From: a virus
DNA length: 64,000 nucleotides
Reading direction: 5' to 3' (one strand)
IMG/VR virus record: IMGVR_UViG_3300032770_000002
Location: 62,001 to 126,000 of that record
The notes under the pieces are model-generated. The model was given only the letters and a program-made list of their open reading frames with translations. It had not been told where the DNA came from and did not search any database. This document shows positions 7,734 through 15,132 of this stretch, piece by piece. The translations under genes were made by a program, and so were the position numbers. The stretch's first letter is position 1. Each line of letters starts with the position of its first letter.

Positions 7734-9466
7734 TGCTAGAACAATTCTTTTCTGGTGTGGTCAAGATCAAAGAATCGGCGATCAAGATTTACCTTTCGGG
7801 TGAAAGGGCCGAAATCTACCAAATCTGTGATGGGCTGAAGTTTCGGCCACCCGACTACTGGCGTTCGGACGCCTACGTCCTCTACAAGCAAAGTGGTGGA
7901 AAGGTGGGGTGGAACGGATACACGTATCCAATCAAGTTCGTGCCTGGCACGAAGGACAGGGCCGTCGGCCTTCGTGGTTTTTTGGGCGACGTCAAGTCAC
8001 TATGCTCAGCTCACTCCATCACGCTTGACCTCTCGCAGTGTATGACCAGTCCATTTGCTGGCATGACAGTTGATGACATCCCTGACGACGTCATCAAGGC
8101 CCCGTTCCTTCTCGACTACAACCAGCTCCGGTGCATCGTGGCTTGGTTGACTGAGGCCAACGGGGTTTGCCACGCGGCCGTCTCGTCAGGAAAGACGGCG
8201 ATGTTTGCCGCGGCGGCTGAGATGGTCTTGCGCAAGTTTCCAACGGCTAGGCTGCTCTATTTCACGCCAACTGAGCGGCTCGTCCGGCAGAGCTTCGCTG
8301 AGATGAAGAAGTTCCTTCCAGGCCGCTCAATCAGCCAGTTTGGTGGAGGTGAGCATGACAAAGACGGTCAGATTGTCGTCGCCACGAACGCCATCCTCTG
8401 GAAGCACTTCAAGAACCTGCGTGAGAAGTGGCTTAAGTCGTTCATGGTCGTGCTGGCCGACGAGTCACACCACGTCTGCTCACCGTCAGTTGAGAAGATC
8501 CTGCTCGAGATGCCGGCCTACTTCCGATTCGGCGCGTCTGACTCAAAGAAGGAAGCCGACCCGGTCAAGTATCACAAGATTGTCGGCCTGCTTGGGCCAT
8601 ACCTCGAGACGATTGAGACGAGCGAATTGATTGACGCTGGCCGAACCGCGAGGCCAATCATCTACATCGTCGACGTCCCAGCTTGGAAGGACAAGCACAA
8701 GGAACTGGACCACACGCCACAGCCTGACACTGACGCGTGGGCTTTGATTGGTGGGCAGTGGAAGCGGGGTGTCTACGTCGGGCCTGCATTTGAGCCACAG
8801 GAGAAGCCAAGTGACGAGCCAGTTCGGATTCCGAACGTTCACCTCATCCAGATTGATGGCGAGGTCCTGCAGCTTAACTCACGGTGGTGCCTCCTCAACA
8901 GGCTCTATGACAAGGCCATCATTCGCTTCAAGGAGCGCAATGAGCTCATTGCTCAGTGGGCCGCGCACTATTCAGGGCTTGGCTATCAAACGCTGGTGGT
9001 GGCAACCAGGACGCTCCACGTCTACATCCTGGAGAGCCTCATCGCGCAGAAGGTTCATGGCAGCATGGTCCGCGTGCTGTTTTCAGAGCATGACTCAAAG
9101 GCCCGCGACCAGACGTTTAATTGGCTCAAGAAGACGCCTGGAGCCATCTTAGTCAGTCCGCTGGTCAAGGAGGGTGTCAGCATCAATGAGCTGCGGGCCG
9201 GCGTGATAGCGGACCCGATAGCCGACTTTGAGGTGGCCCGCCAGCTCATTGGGCGGTTCATTCGAAAGAAGGTTGACGGCGTTGACAACGTCGCTCACAT
9301 CACCTGGTTCCTCGACAGGCAGCACCCGACGCTGCGCCAAAATGGGATGAAGTTGTTCAGGTCGCTTGAGACAATCAGGGGATTTACGTTCCTGCACCCA
9401 GTGACGACGCCAGACTCAATTTCAAGCGCCACGCGATTTGAGCCTGTCATTATTCCACGGCCATAG
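7733..9466 (+). CDS. SF2 DNA helicase, UvsW-like
   Basis: 577 aa from TTG 7733; GTG 7757 is an alternative start. Motifs of superfamily 2 are in order: motif I 'AAVSSGKTAM' near residue 150, motif Ia 'LLYFTPTERLVRQ', motif II 'VVLADESHHV' (D-E-S-H, as in UvsW/RecG-type enzymes), motif V 'ILVSPLVKEGVSI', and motif VI 'ARQLIGRFIRK' (Q-x-x-G-R-x-x-R). The N-terminal 130 residues lack helicase motifs, and T4 UvsW has an N-terminal substrate-binding domain in the same place. The likely role is branch migration and replication-fork regression in recombination-dependent replication. It fits with the RuvC-like resolvase at 16.3 kb. Confidence 0.85.
   Translation: MLEQFFSGVVKIKESAIKIYLSGERAEIYQICDGLKFRPPDYWRSDAYVLYKQSGGKVGWNGYTYPIKFVPGTKDRAVGLRGFLGDVKSLCSAHSITLDLSQCMTSPFAGMTVDDIPDDVIKAPFLLDYNQLRCIVAWLTEANGVCHAAVSSGKTAMFAAAAEMVLRKFPTARLLYFTPTERLVRQSFAEMKKFLPGRSISQFGGGEHDKDGQIVVATNAILWKHFKNLREKWLKSFMVVLADESHHVCSPSVEKILLEMPAYFRFGASDSKKEADPVKYHKIVGLLGPYLETIETSELIDAGRTARPIIYIVDVPAWKDKHKELDHTPQPDTDAWALIGGQWKRGVYVGPAFEPQEKPSDEPVRIPNVHLIQIDGEVLQLNSRWCLLNRLYDKAIIRFKERNELIAQWAAHYSGLGYQTLVVATRTLHVYILESLIAQKVHGSMVRVLFSEHDSKARDQTFNWLKKTPGAILVSPLVKEGVSINELRAGVIADPIADFEVARQLIGRFIRKKVDGVDNVAHITWFLDRQHPTLRQNGMKLFRSLETIRGFTFLHPVTTPDSISSATRFEPVIIPRP
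7736..7742 (-). promoter_or_regulatory. GTTCTAG promoter candidate (toward Tat-signal gene)
   Basis: The minus strand reads GTTCTAG. Initiation about 7 nt downstream would give a leader of roughly 29 nt before ATG 7701. It overlaps the likely start of the divergent helicase. Confidence 0.35.
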
Positions 9467-9473
9467 TTAGTGC

Positions 9474-10316
9474 GTGAACGCAAGATTGGTTATTGACGAG
9501 CACTGCGGCTTCTGTCCGGACGACCGTGTGGGTGACACTGTTTTGGAGAAGTGTCCAAAGTGCCACTCAAAGACGATCTTCAAAGGGCACAGCGGCAAGG
9601 CCTCAAAGTTTGAGTGCCCGAAATGCGGGCATAAGTTTCAAAAGGAACTAGCAAGTCACAAAGAAGCACACGAGTCATTGTTGACTGAGTTCGGAAATGT
9701 GCAGGCATGTCGACAATGCCGTATTACTTTTCCACACTACAGTAATAAGCATGGTCCGATTACACGATGTCCAGATTGTGGAAGCACTGATTTAGTTCAA
9801 TCTTCTGAGTTTTCGTCCTTACCGCCACATTCCAGAGAATATAACTGGAGCCAGACTCTTTATGGCCCATATCCAAAATCTGGTGAGCAGCTTCCAAAAC
9901 CTATTCAAAAACTATCTGATAATCCGTATAATTTAGCGCCAGACATCATTGCAGGACTACGTCGGAGTGCGGGGCTTAAGGAGACCCAGTTACTGGAGCG
10001 TAACTGGAGGTTTGGCCTGGACATCGACCTTGGGTCTCCTGAGTTTGAGGACGTTGACCCGGGTGAGGCTCGCCGGCTTGTCGTTGAGAGGCTTAGGCGC
10101 AAGATGAATGACGTGTCCAAGCTGGAAGCCTACGCGAAGAGCCAATACGAGGACATCATCGACGAGTTTGAGATGCTCAACGACGAGGCCGATGAGGATG
10201 AGTTCAACTACGTCATGCAGCGGCTCTATGACTGGGCCGACGACAATGAGATTTGGGTCGGAACTTTGACAAAAGGAACTGGTCCGAAAAGCGAGCAGGG
10301 CACGATTGAACTGTGA
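9474..10316 (+). CDS. Zinc-ribbon protein with N-terminal IDE tag
   Basis: 280 aa from GTG 9474. It begins with the tag 'MNARLVIDE' shared by many proteins here. Two zinc-ribbon units follow: CPKC (about residue 28) with CPKC (about 49), and CRQC (about 80) with CPDC (about 100). The C-terminal half is acidic and helical ('YEDIIDEFEMLNDEADEDEF'). The coding region about 9660-9940 is clearly richer in A+T than its flanks, as if a segment had been exchanged. The function is unknown; nucleic-acid binding is likely for the ribbons. The stop overlaps the next gene. Confidence 0.7.
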   Translation: MNARLVIDEHCGFCPDDRVGDTVLEKCPKCHSKTIFKGHSGKASKFECPKCGHKFQKELASHKEAHESLLTEFGNVQACRQCRITFPHYSNKHGPITRCPDCGSTDLVQSSEFSSLPPHSREYNWSQTLYGPYPKSGEQLPKPIQKLSDNPYNLAPDIIAGLRRSAGLKETQLLERNWRFGLDIDLGSPEFEDVDPGEARRLVVERLRRKMNDVSKLEAYAKSQYEDIIDEFEMLNDEADEDEFNYVMQRLYDWADDNEIWVGTLTKGTGPKSEQGTIEL

Positions 10317-10735
10317 GGGCCCGTGACGTCATTGATGAAGTTCACGACCACGCGCTTGGCGAGGTCCTCGTCCCATTCACGGCTGATGACCTGATAGAGA
10401 TCAGCCAGCTCGTTCACGACCTCATGGCCGACAGTGCTTACTACATCAGTGACCTGATGGCTAGTCAATATCGCCTGAAGTTCACCCTTGACGACGTGAA
10501 CTACCAGCGTGAACGGGTAAAATACTCGCTTGAAACAGGGCACGAGCTTCCGCCACTGTTTGGAGTCGTTGGGGCTTTCTCGTGGGCGCTTCTTAAGACC
10601 GACAAAGGGTGGACGTCAGCCGTCCTCGGACCAACTTCGGCTACTATTCCTCGGGATTCAACTTATCACCGTGACTTGCGCAGAGCTTTTCTCGATTTTG
10701 TCAATCACCAAGATTCCATAGACTTAAGCCAATGA
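10313..10735 (+). CDS. Hypothetical protein with N-terminal IDE tag
   Basis: 140 aa from GTG 10313. It starts with the tag 'MRARDVIDE'. The rest ('ADDLIEISQLVHDLMADSAYY', then a beta region 'FSWALLKTDKGWTSAVLG') is not recognised. Both ends overlap neighbours by 4 bp, so it is coupled to the zinc-ribbon gene upstream and the small gene downstream. Confidence 0.65.
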   Translation: MRARDVIDEVHDHALGEVLVPFTADDLIEISQLVHDLMADSAYYISDLMASQYRLKFTLDDVNYQRERVKYSLETGHELPPLFGVVGAFSWALLKTDKGWTSAVLGPTSATIPRDSTYHRDLRRAFLDFVNHQDSIDLSQ

Positions 10736-10920
10736 AGGCTCGTGAACTCATTGACCACCTGACGCACACGTCCGTTCGCACGTTGCGGCGTGACTTGTTC
10801 GCCAAGACACTGGGTGATTTGGCCATTGAAAAACGAAGCCAGAAGGACAGAGATCGTGAGCGAGTTTGGCGGGCCATCTCAACTGGACAGCGGCAACTAC
10901 GATATCGACGGCGCCACTAG
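10732..10920 (+). CDS. Small basic protein with N-terminal IDH tag
   Basis: 62 aa. It begins 'MKARELIDHL', a variant of the shared tag, and ends very basic ('STGQRQLRYRRRH'). The start overlaps the preceding stop by 4 bp. Its 3' end overlaps the convergent NlpC-like gene by 4 bp. Function unknown. Confidence 0.6.
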   Translation: MKARELIDHLTHTSVRTLRRDLFAKTLGDLAIEKRSQKDRDRERVWRAISTGQRQLRYRRRH

Positions 10921-11435
10921 ACAGGCGGCGGGCGGTGCAGTTTAAGCGCTCTCTTCAGCCAACCATCCTTGATCCATATCGTCTCCAAGACTCCGGTCTG
11001 CCACAACTGAGCCGGCGCGATCTCGTCAGCATCCACGCGGCTATTGAAGGGTTCGATGCCACCGCCACGAAGATAGAGTGTCACGATGCTTGAACAGATG
11101 CGGCTCGCCTTTCGATGTTTGGACCACGGGTTGAAGAAGCGCTCAAGGGCTGAAATTTCATAGGGCGTTCCGAGAAACGGCCTGATGGCTTCATGCCCGT
11201 TTTTGACGTTAAATGAGTGCGGACGCCTGATGCACACGAGGTGCTTGTCGACGCGAGCTGAGTAGATGTTGACCCCGTTAATCCGGGCGGCAACGACGTC
11301 GTCATCACGCCAAACTGACTCAACGTGAGCGAGCCACGTCCACGTCTTGATGGCGATGAGAAGTCCGACTAGTTCACTCGGGGAGTAGAAGAGAACGTCA
11401 CCCGGTAGGAGGTCAGGAATGTCCGCTATTTCCAT
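10917..11435 (-). CDS. Permuted NlpC/P60 (YiiX-like) papain-fold enzyme
   Basis: 172 aa. The order of motifs is that of circularly permuted NlpC/P60 enzymes: 'LLPGDVLFYSP' near the N-terminus, a His in 'WTWLAHVESV' (about residue 37), then the candidate nucleophile Cys in 'ASRICSSIVTLYL' (about 113), followed by 'PAQLWQ'. Such enzymes cleave amide or ester bonds in peptides, peptidoglycan or lipids. It is the last gene of a minus-strand operon that begins with a papain-like peptidase at 14047; its start overlaps the fusion gene stop by 23 bp. Host wall or lipid modification is a reasonable guess. Confidence 0.65.
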   Translation of the reverse strand: MEIADIPDLLPGDVLFYSPSELVGLLIAIKTWTWLAHVESVWRDDDVVAARINGVNIYSARVDKHLVCIRRPHSFNVKNGHEAIRPFLGTPYEISALERFFNPWSKHRKASRICSSIVTLYLRGGGIEPFNSRVDADEIAPAQLWQTGVLETIWIKDGWLKRALKLHRPPPV

Positions 11436-12735
11436 TTGCCTTGTTGGTCAACGGATATGGTTTGTCTGGATTTGGAACATTTAAAAACCTGCACAGTTCG
11501 CTCCAGTCACCGCCCTTGCCCATGTCCATGACCAACAGGTCCTCGGGCCGGTCTTTGAAGTGCTCAATGACTTCGGCGTTGTGTCTTCGATAACGTTCCA
11601 AAAATACGGTCGGTTCAAAGTCCGTTCTACCATAAAGTATTTGGTGGACACGGTTGGAAAAAGGGTCGTTGTCCCAAGCCGCGCGAAACGGGTTGAGCCT
11701 AGGGTCCCAATGGTTTCGCACGCTAGTCAACCAGTCTTGCTCATCGCGAATTGTCAGGATAAATTTGGACCTAGGGTATGCGGCGTCAAGCTTTCGAAAG
11801 AGCATCGGGATTGGCAGGTCCGTGGCCGCGTAGCACCTTTCGAGTGTGGGTGACCTTCCAAACTGGTTCATCTCACGCCAAACGGCTTTGGCCCAGTGCG
11901 CACTCGGCCAATGAGCGCACTTGAAGCCAAGTATCGTCAGGGCGTGGTGCAGGCTGGTCGTGGCCGTCTTGTGCATGCCTATGCCGAAGACGCGCGTTGG
12001 AACTGGATTGACGTGAATCACGCCGTCGCCAAAGTTTTTGAACACTGCCCCGCACCCGATGACGCCGCTGTTGGCTACCGTGGCGTGTGGCTCAATGTGA
12101 AAGTCTTCGCTGATGTTGAAAGCGGCTTCAGGGTAGTCCTTAAACCGCATCTTGTCATTGTGCAGGATGGCCTGCAGAAAGCGTGGGTCAATTTCACGGC
12201 CGTCAAAGCCAAGCCGGCGCAGCCTTGCATTGAAGTCCTTGTCATCCGGGCTGTAGGTGTGATATTTCTCATCATAGCCACCGGCTATGAAAAAGGCCGA
12301 ACGTGAGACGGCGATTCGGCCACTAATTCCGCGTGGCAGACGGTTTTCACCTTCCTTGACCATGCGCGACCACAGGAAGATGTCATCGCCGCTTTGAAAC
12401 TGCTCCCTGACATAGTCGGCAAAGCCTTCACCTGTAAAATTGTCCGCGTCTAGGTTGACCAAGACGTCACCGCCCTCGATCGCCCCAAGCCGGTGGGCAA
12501 GGTTCTTCGCGTGAGCCATGTGGAACGCAACAGGTTCCTTATACTGGTAGACGACGAGCCGACCACTTTCGATGTCCTTGGCGTGATTTGACTTCAAGTA
12601 ACTGGTCAAGCCGTCTTGATCATTGTAATCCACGACTACGAAGCGAGCTTCGGGATTGTGGGCCAAATTCCGAGGCAGCGTTCGTTCGAGGTGCTGCACC
12701 CGGCCTTTGCACGTGGTGCAGAAGACGATGTTCAT
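11413..12735 (-). CDS. Glycosyltransferase-sulfotransferase fusion
   Basis: 440 aa with two domains. Residues 1-245 are a GT-A type glycosyltransferase ('MNIVFCTTCKGRVQHLERTL', 'VLVNLDADNFTGEGF' with a D-x-D, and the acceptor region 'AGGYDEKYHTYSPDDKDFNARL'). Residues about 248-440 form a sulfotransferase-type P-loop: 'VFGIGMHKTATTSLHHAL' matches the 5'-PSB loop that binds PAPS, and 'FILTIRDEQDWLTSVRNHW' the 3'-PB region. The protein could add a sugar and sulfate it. It lies between an FkbM methyltransferase and the NlpC-like gene, so a decorated glycan is the likely product. I know of no standard phage family with this fusion. Confidence 0.8.
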   Translation of the reverse strand: MNIVFCTTCKGRVQHLERTLPRNLAHNPEARFVVVDYNDQDGLTSYLKSNHAKDIESGRLVVYQYKEPVAFHMAHAKNLAHRLGAIEGGDVLVNLDADNFTGEGFADYVREQFQSGDDIFLWSRMVKEGENRLPRGISGRIAVSRSAFFIAGGYDEKYHTYSPDDKDFNARLRRLGFDGREIDPRFLQAILHNDKMRFKDYPEAAFNISEDFHIEPHATVANSGVIGCGAVFKNFGDGVIHVNPVPTRVFGIGMHKTATTSLHHALTILGFKCAHWPSAHWAKAVWREMNQFGRSPTLERCYAATDLPIPMLFRKLDAAYPRSKFILTIRDEQDWLTSVRNHWDPRLNPFRAAWDNDPFSNRVHQILYGRTDFEPTVFLERYRRHNAEVIEHFKDRPEDLLVMDMGKGGDWSELCRFLNVPNPDKPYPLTNKANGNSGHS

Positions 12736-13289
12736 AGATTTCTTAATATGAATAAGCTGTCCCAGTAATTTAGTGAGTTCGGCTTTCCATAGAGCCGGTG
12801 TTGCCGCACGTTATACCACCGCCGAAGTTTTTGAACGAGCTCAGCCATAAACTCCTTGCTGCGTCGTGCGGGAGTGTGCTGGTGAAATTCCACCGTGATT
12901 TGGTCGGCTGGTGGGTGTTCCAAGTTCCACAGGATCTCATATTCGCCTCCTTCGCAGTCTAACTTAATAGCGTCCCAATGGGCTACGCCGACAATTTCGC
13001 TGAAAGACTTGATGGTCCAAACATTGAGGCGATCGCCACTGACGAGTTGACGGGCTAAAGGGTCCGGGTCATGGCTGACGTCACCATAACCGTCAGCCGC
13101 GGCGATGCCACAGCGGTAATAGTGCTGGGAATTGCCGAGGTCATCAATGTCAACCTCGTAGACCCTGGCATGAAAACGCTTGCGCAATTCATTTCCAAAG
13201 CCAAAGCCACGGCAACCGACGTCGAGCACGGTGCAACCGGGTTTCAAGAGCGCCGTGTCCAACGTGTGCTCTTGAAACGTTTCCAACAT
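12732..13289 (-). CDS. FkbM-family SAM-dependent methyltransferase
   Basis: 185 aa. Motif I is 'TVLDVGCRGFGFGNEL' (SAM-binding loop) near residue 21, and the FkbM signature 'DAIKLDCEGGEYEIL' lies around 105-120. FkbM enzymes O-methylate sugars and other small molecules. It overlaps the downstream glycosyltransferase-sulfotransferase gene by 4 bp and follows the papain-like gene by 2 bp, so all are cotranscribed. A role in capping or modifying the glycan made by the neighbouring enzyme is inferred. Confidence 0.85.
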   Translation of the reverse strand: MLETFQEHTLDTALLKPGCTVLDVGCRGFGFGNELRKRFHARVYEVDIDDLGNSQHYYRCGIAAADGYGDVSHDPDPLARQLVSGDRLNVWTIKSFSEIVGVAHWDAIKLDCEGGEYEILWNLEHPPADQITVEFHQHTPARRSKEFMAELVQKLRRWYNVRQHRLYGKPNSLNYWDSLFILRNL

Positions 13290-13291
13290 AG

Positions 13292-14047
13292 TCAGGTTTT
13301 GGTTTTGTTGCTGCCGTGGTGGTGATGGTGGTGTTGACGTCGAGACCTTCTTGGAATGCCTGTGGTAGGCGGCATCAGGATAATCACATCACCGTCATTG
13401 TTCAGCAGGCTCTCAAAGTCTTTAAGCGTTAAATAGAATCGTCCTCGCAGGCCCCAAGATTCGCCCCACGAGTTGTCAAAAATCAGTCTTTCACCGTTTT
13501 GGTCGAACTCACGACACAGTATCTCATGGCCACCGGCTATGGCCCCAGTTGGACGCACTCGGCCATCAGCGTCTGGCGTAAACATTCTCTCGTGCCAGTC
13601 ACACCCGAACAAAAACGGATACGCTGACAACGCCAGCAAAACAGAACTAATGTCAAAGCAGTGCTGATAGCTGGTAATCACGCCAGCGTGGGCCAGGACC
13701 TTTGCGCACGTCAAACCACTGCTGCCGTTGTCATTCGGCGGATACGGGCCGTCACCGTCAAGGTTCTCCTCGTCATTGTAAAGCTTCAAGACTCCGGCCT
13801 GGTCGAGTGAGTATGGGTTGTGCGCCAGGTTGTCGAAGAGTGGGCTTGTGCCAAGGTTGCCTATCCCGGCGTCTCCAGTGCATGAGCCAACTTCGCCTTG
13901 ATCGAGGATTGGGATGTGCCTTTGGTGGACAACACTCTTGATCTGCAGGCCCTCCGTTCGGAAGGTAAATCGACGGCTTTCACTGTCGTGGTTGACGTGC
14001 CGGCCAAGTTTCGGGTGTGGGTGTGCGTAACGTCTTTTGGTGATCAT
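13292..14047 (-). CDS. Papain-like (C1A-type) cysteine peptidase with natural His6 tail
   Basis: 251 aa. The catalytic set of papain-family enzymes is visible: oxyanion Gln and nucleophile Cys in 'PILDQGEVGSCTGDAG' (about 47-62), His in 'AIAGGHEILCREFD' (about 173), and Asn in 'FDNSWGESWGLRGRFYL' (about 192). There is no obvious signal peptide. The C-terminus is 'RRSRRQHHHHHHGSNKTKT', a genuine run of six His encoded by mixed CAC/CAT codons. It is first in the minus-strand operon ending at 10917. It may process phage or host proteins or peptides. Confidence 0.8.
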   Translation of the reverse strand: MITKRRYAHPHPKLGRHVNHDSESRRFTFRTEGLQIKSVVHQRHIPILDQGEVGSCTGDAGIGNLGTSPLFDNLAHNPYSLDQAGVLKLYNDEENLDGDGPYPPNDNGSSGLTCAKVLAHAGVITSYQHCFDISSVLLALSAYPFLFGCDWHERMFTPDADGRVRPTGAIAGGHEILCREFDQNGERLIFDNSWGESWGLRGRFYLTLKDFESLLNNDGDVIILMPPTTGIPRRSRRQHHHHHHGSNKTKT

Positions 14048-14053
14048 AACACG

Positions 14054-14061
14054 CTAGATAC
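14054..14061 (-). promoter_or_regulatory. GTATCTAG promoter candidate for minus-strand operon
   Basis: The minus strand reads GTATCTAG six bases before ATG 14047. It differs slightly from the GTTCTAG element that faces the other way at 14080. The spacing predicts a leaderless or nearly leaderless mRNA. Confidence 0.3.
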
Positions 14062-14079
14062 ATCAATTTTTGGTTCAAC

Positions 14080-14086
14080 GTTCTAG
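14080..14086 (+). promoter_or_regulatory. GTTCTAG promoter candidate
   Basis: GTTCT is followed after exactly 7 nt by ATG 14092, but that ATG opens only a 16-codon frame. A purine-rich AGGAAG lies 2 nt before GTG 14111. This case therefore fits a promoter with a short leader rather than a translation signal. Confidence 0.45.
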
Positions 14087-14110
14087 GCTGCATGACTCAG
14101 TCAGGAAGCC

Positions 14111-14383
14111 GTGTATCTCGCGCTGTGTTTTACGCAGACTGAGTGCCATGACGAGTGGCTGGTGGTTCAACGACGCCTGCTGCCAATGATTCGAACTCGG
14201 GCCCGATTTAAGGAGCGTGTGCCACCGTCAGTCGAGTGTGAGTTGGCCCACATCGGGTCGATTGGCAATATCCAAGTTTTCCTTGAGCTTAAGGCCGACT
14301 CCTTTTCCTATGACTTCATGTGTGGCAGCAACCTTGGAGCGGCCGTTGGACAGGTCATCAACCACCCGCACTTCGGAGCCTGA
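14111..14383 (+). CDS. Hypothetical protein
   Basis: 90 aa from GTG 14111, preceded by AGGAAG as a ribosome-binding site; ATG 14186 would give a 65-aa form. It has an alpha/beta look ('IGSIGNIQVFLELKADSF') and no recognised motif. It stands just before the neck-like gene, 11 bp away, so it may be a small structural or chaperone protein. Confidence 0.55.
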   Translation: MYLALCFTQTECHDEWLVVQRRLLPMIRTRARFKERVPPSVECELAHIGSIGNIQVFLELKADSFSYDFMCGSNLGAAVGQVINHPHFGA

Positions 14384-14394
14384 TTGTTAGGCTG

Positions 14395-15132
14395 ATGACG
14401 GTTCAAGCAGACCAAAGCGTCAACCAAGACACGCTGCCGTATCCCTACACTCGGGAACAGCTCAAGGACTTTATCTTTCGCCAGCTTGGCAGTCCGCAGT
14501 GGACGATTGAGTTGACAACTCAGCAAGCTTACGACGCGATCTCAGTCGCATTTAACGAGTATTGCATCTGGCGGCCACGCATTCGCTATGGCTCGGTTCG
14601 CCTGATTCGCAACGTCGTGATGTATATGAAGGGCCAGGACATTGGCACTGTCGTCAATGTCGATTTTGTCGATACCCTGCCGACCCCAACTGAGATCTTT
14701 TACGGCAACTTGATTTCGCCGGCTCCTCTGCTGCGGACTGGCCTTGATGAGTATGCCAACTTCCTCAACTGGAGAAGGACCTGGCAGCGCGTGACGTCAG
14801 TGTTGCCTGACTGGCTCTACGACGACCAGGAGAAGGTGCTTTACGTCCACAACCCTGTTGAACGCTACCACTGTGGCATCACGGCCCACCAGCGATATAC
14901 TGACGTGAACGTCCTGGACTTCGTTGGGGCCAACTGGGTTCGTGACTACGCCTTGGCAAGGGCGCGTTACATCTACGGGGAGTTTCTGGCCAAGTTTGGC
15001 AACGCCATTCCTGCGCCATTCAAGGACCTGTCACTTGACAACCAGAAGCGTCAAGAGGCCAACACTCAGATGAAGGACCTGATGGAACACTTGAAAGCCA
15101 TGCAGGTTCCTGTTCCTTTCTACACAGACTAG
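14395..15132 (+). CDS. Neck/head-completion protein, T4 gp13-like (tentative)
   Basis: 245 aa from ATG 14395. The N-terminus 'YPYTREQLKDFIFRQLGSP', then 'IELTTQQAYDAISVAFNEY', matches the usual opening of T4-type neck proteins (helix 'TreelkdyilrrLG', then 'iel...qle.aI..Al..f'). The C-terminal half also fits: 'WVRDYALARARYIYGEFLAKFG', then 'QKRQEANTQMKDLMEHLKAM'. Such proteins sit between portal and tail. It converges with the minus-strand gene at 15129 with a 4-bp overlap. The match is by pattern only. Confidence 0.55.
   Translation: MTVQADQSVNQDTLPYPYTREQLKDFIFRQLGSPQWTIELTTQQAYDAISVAFNEYCIWRPRIRYGSVRLIRNVVMYMKGQDIGTVVNVDFVDTLPTPTEIFYGNLISPAPLLRTGLDEYANFLNWRRTWQRVTSVLPDWLYDDQEKVLYVHNPVERYHCGITAHQRYTDVNVLDFVGANWVRDYALARARYIYGEFLAKFGNAIPAPFKDLSLDNQKRQEANTQMKDLMEHLKAMQVPVPFYTD

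Noticed and set aside
13292-13360. Vector-derived His tag
   Set aside because: The His codons are mixed CAC/CAT and the gene is embedded in a natural operon with a further GSNKTKT end, so contamination by a cloning vector is unlikely.
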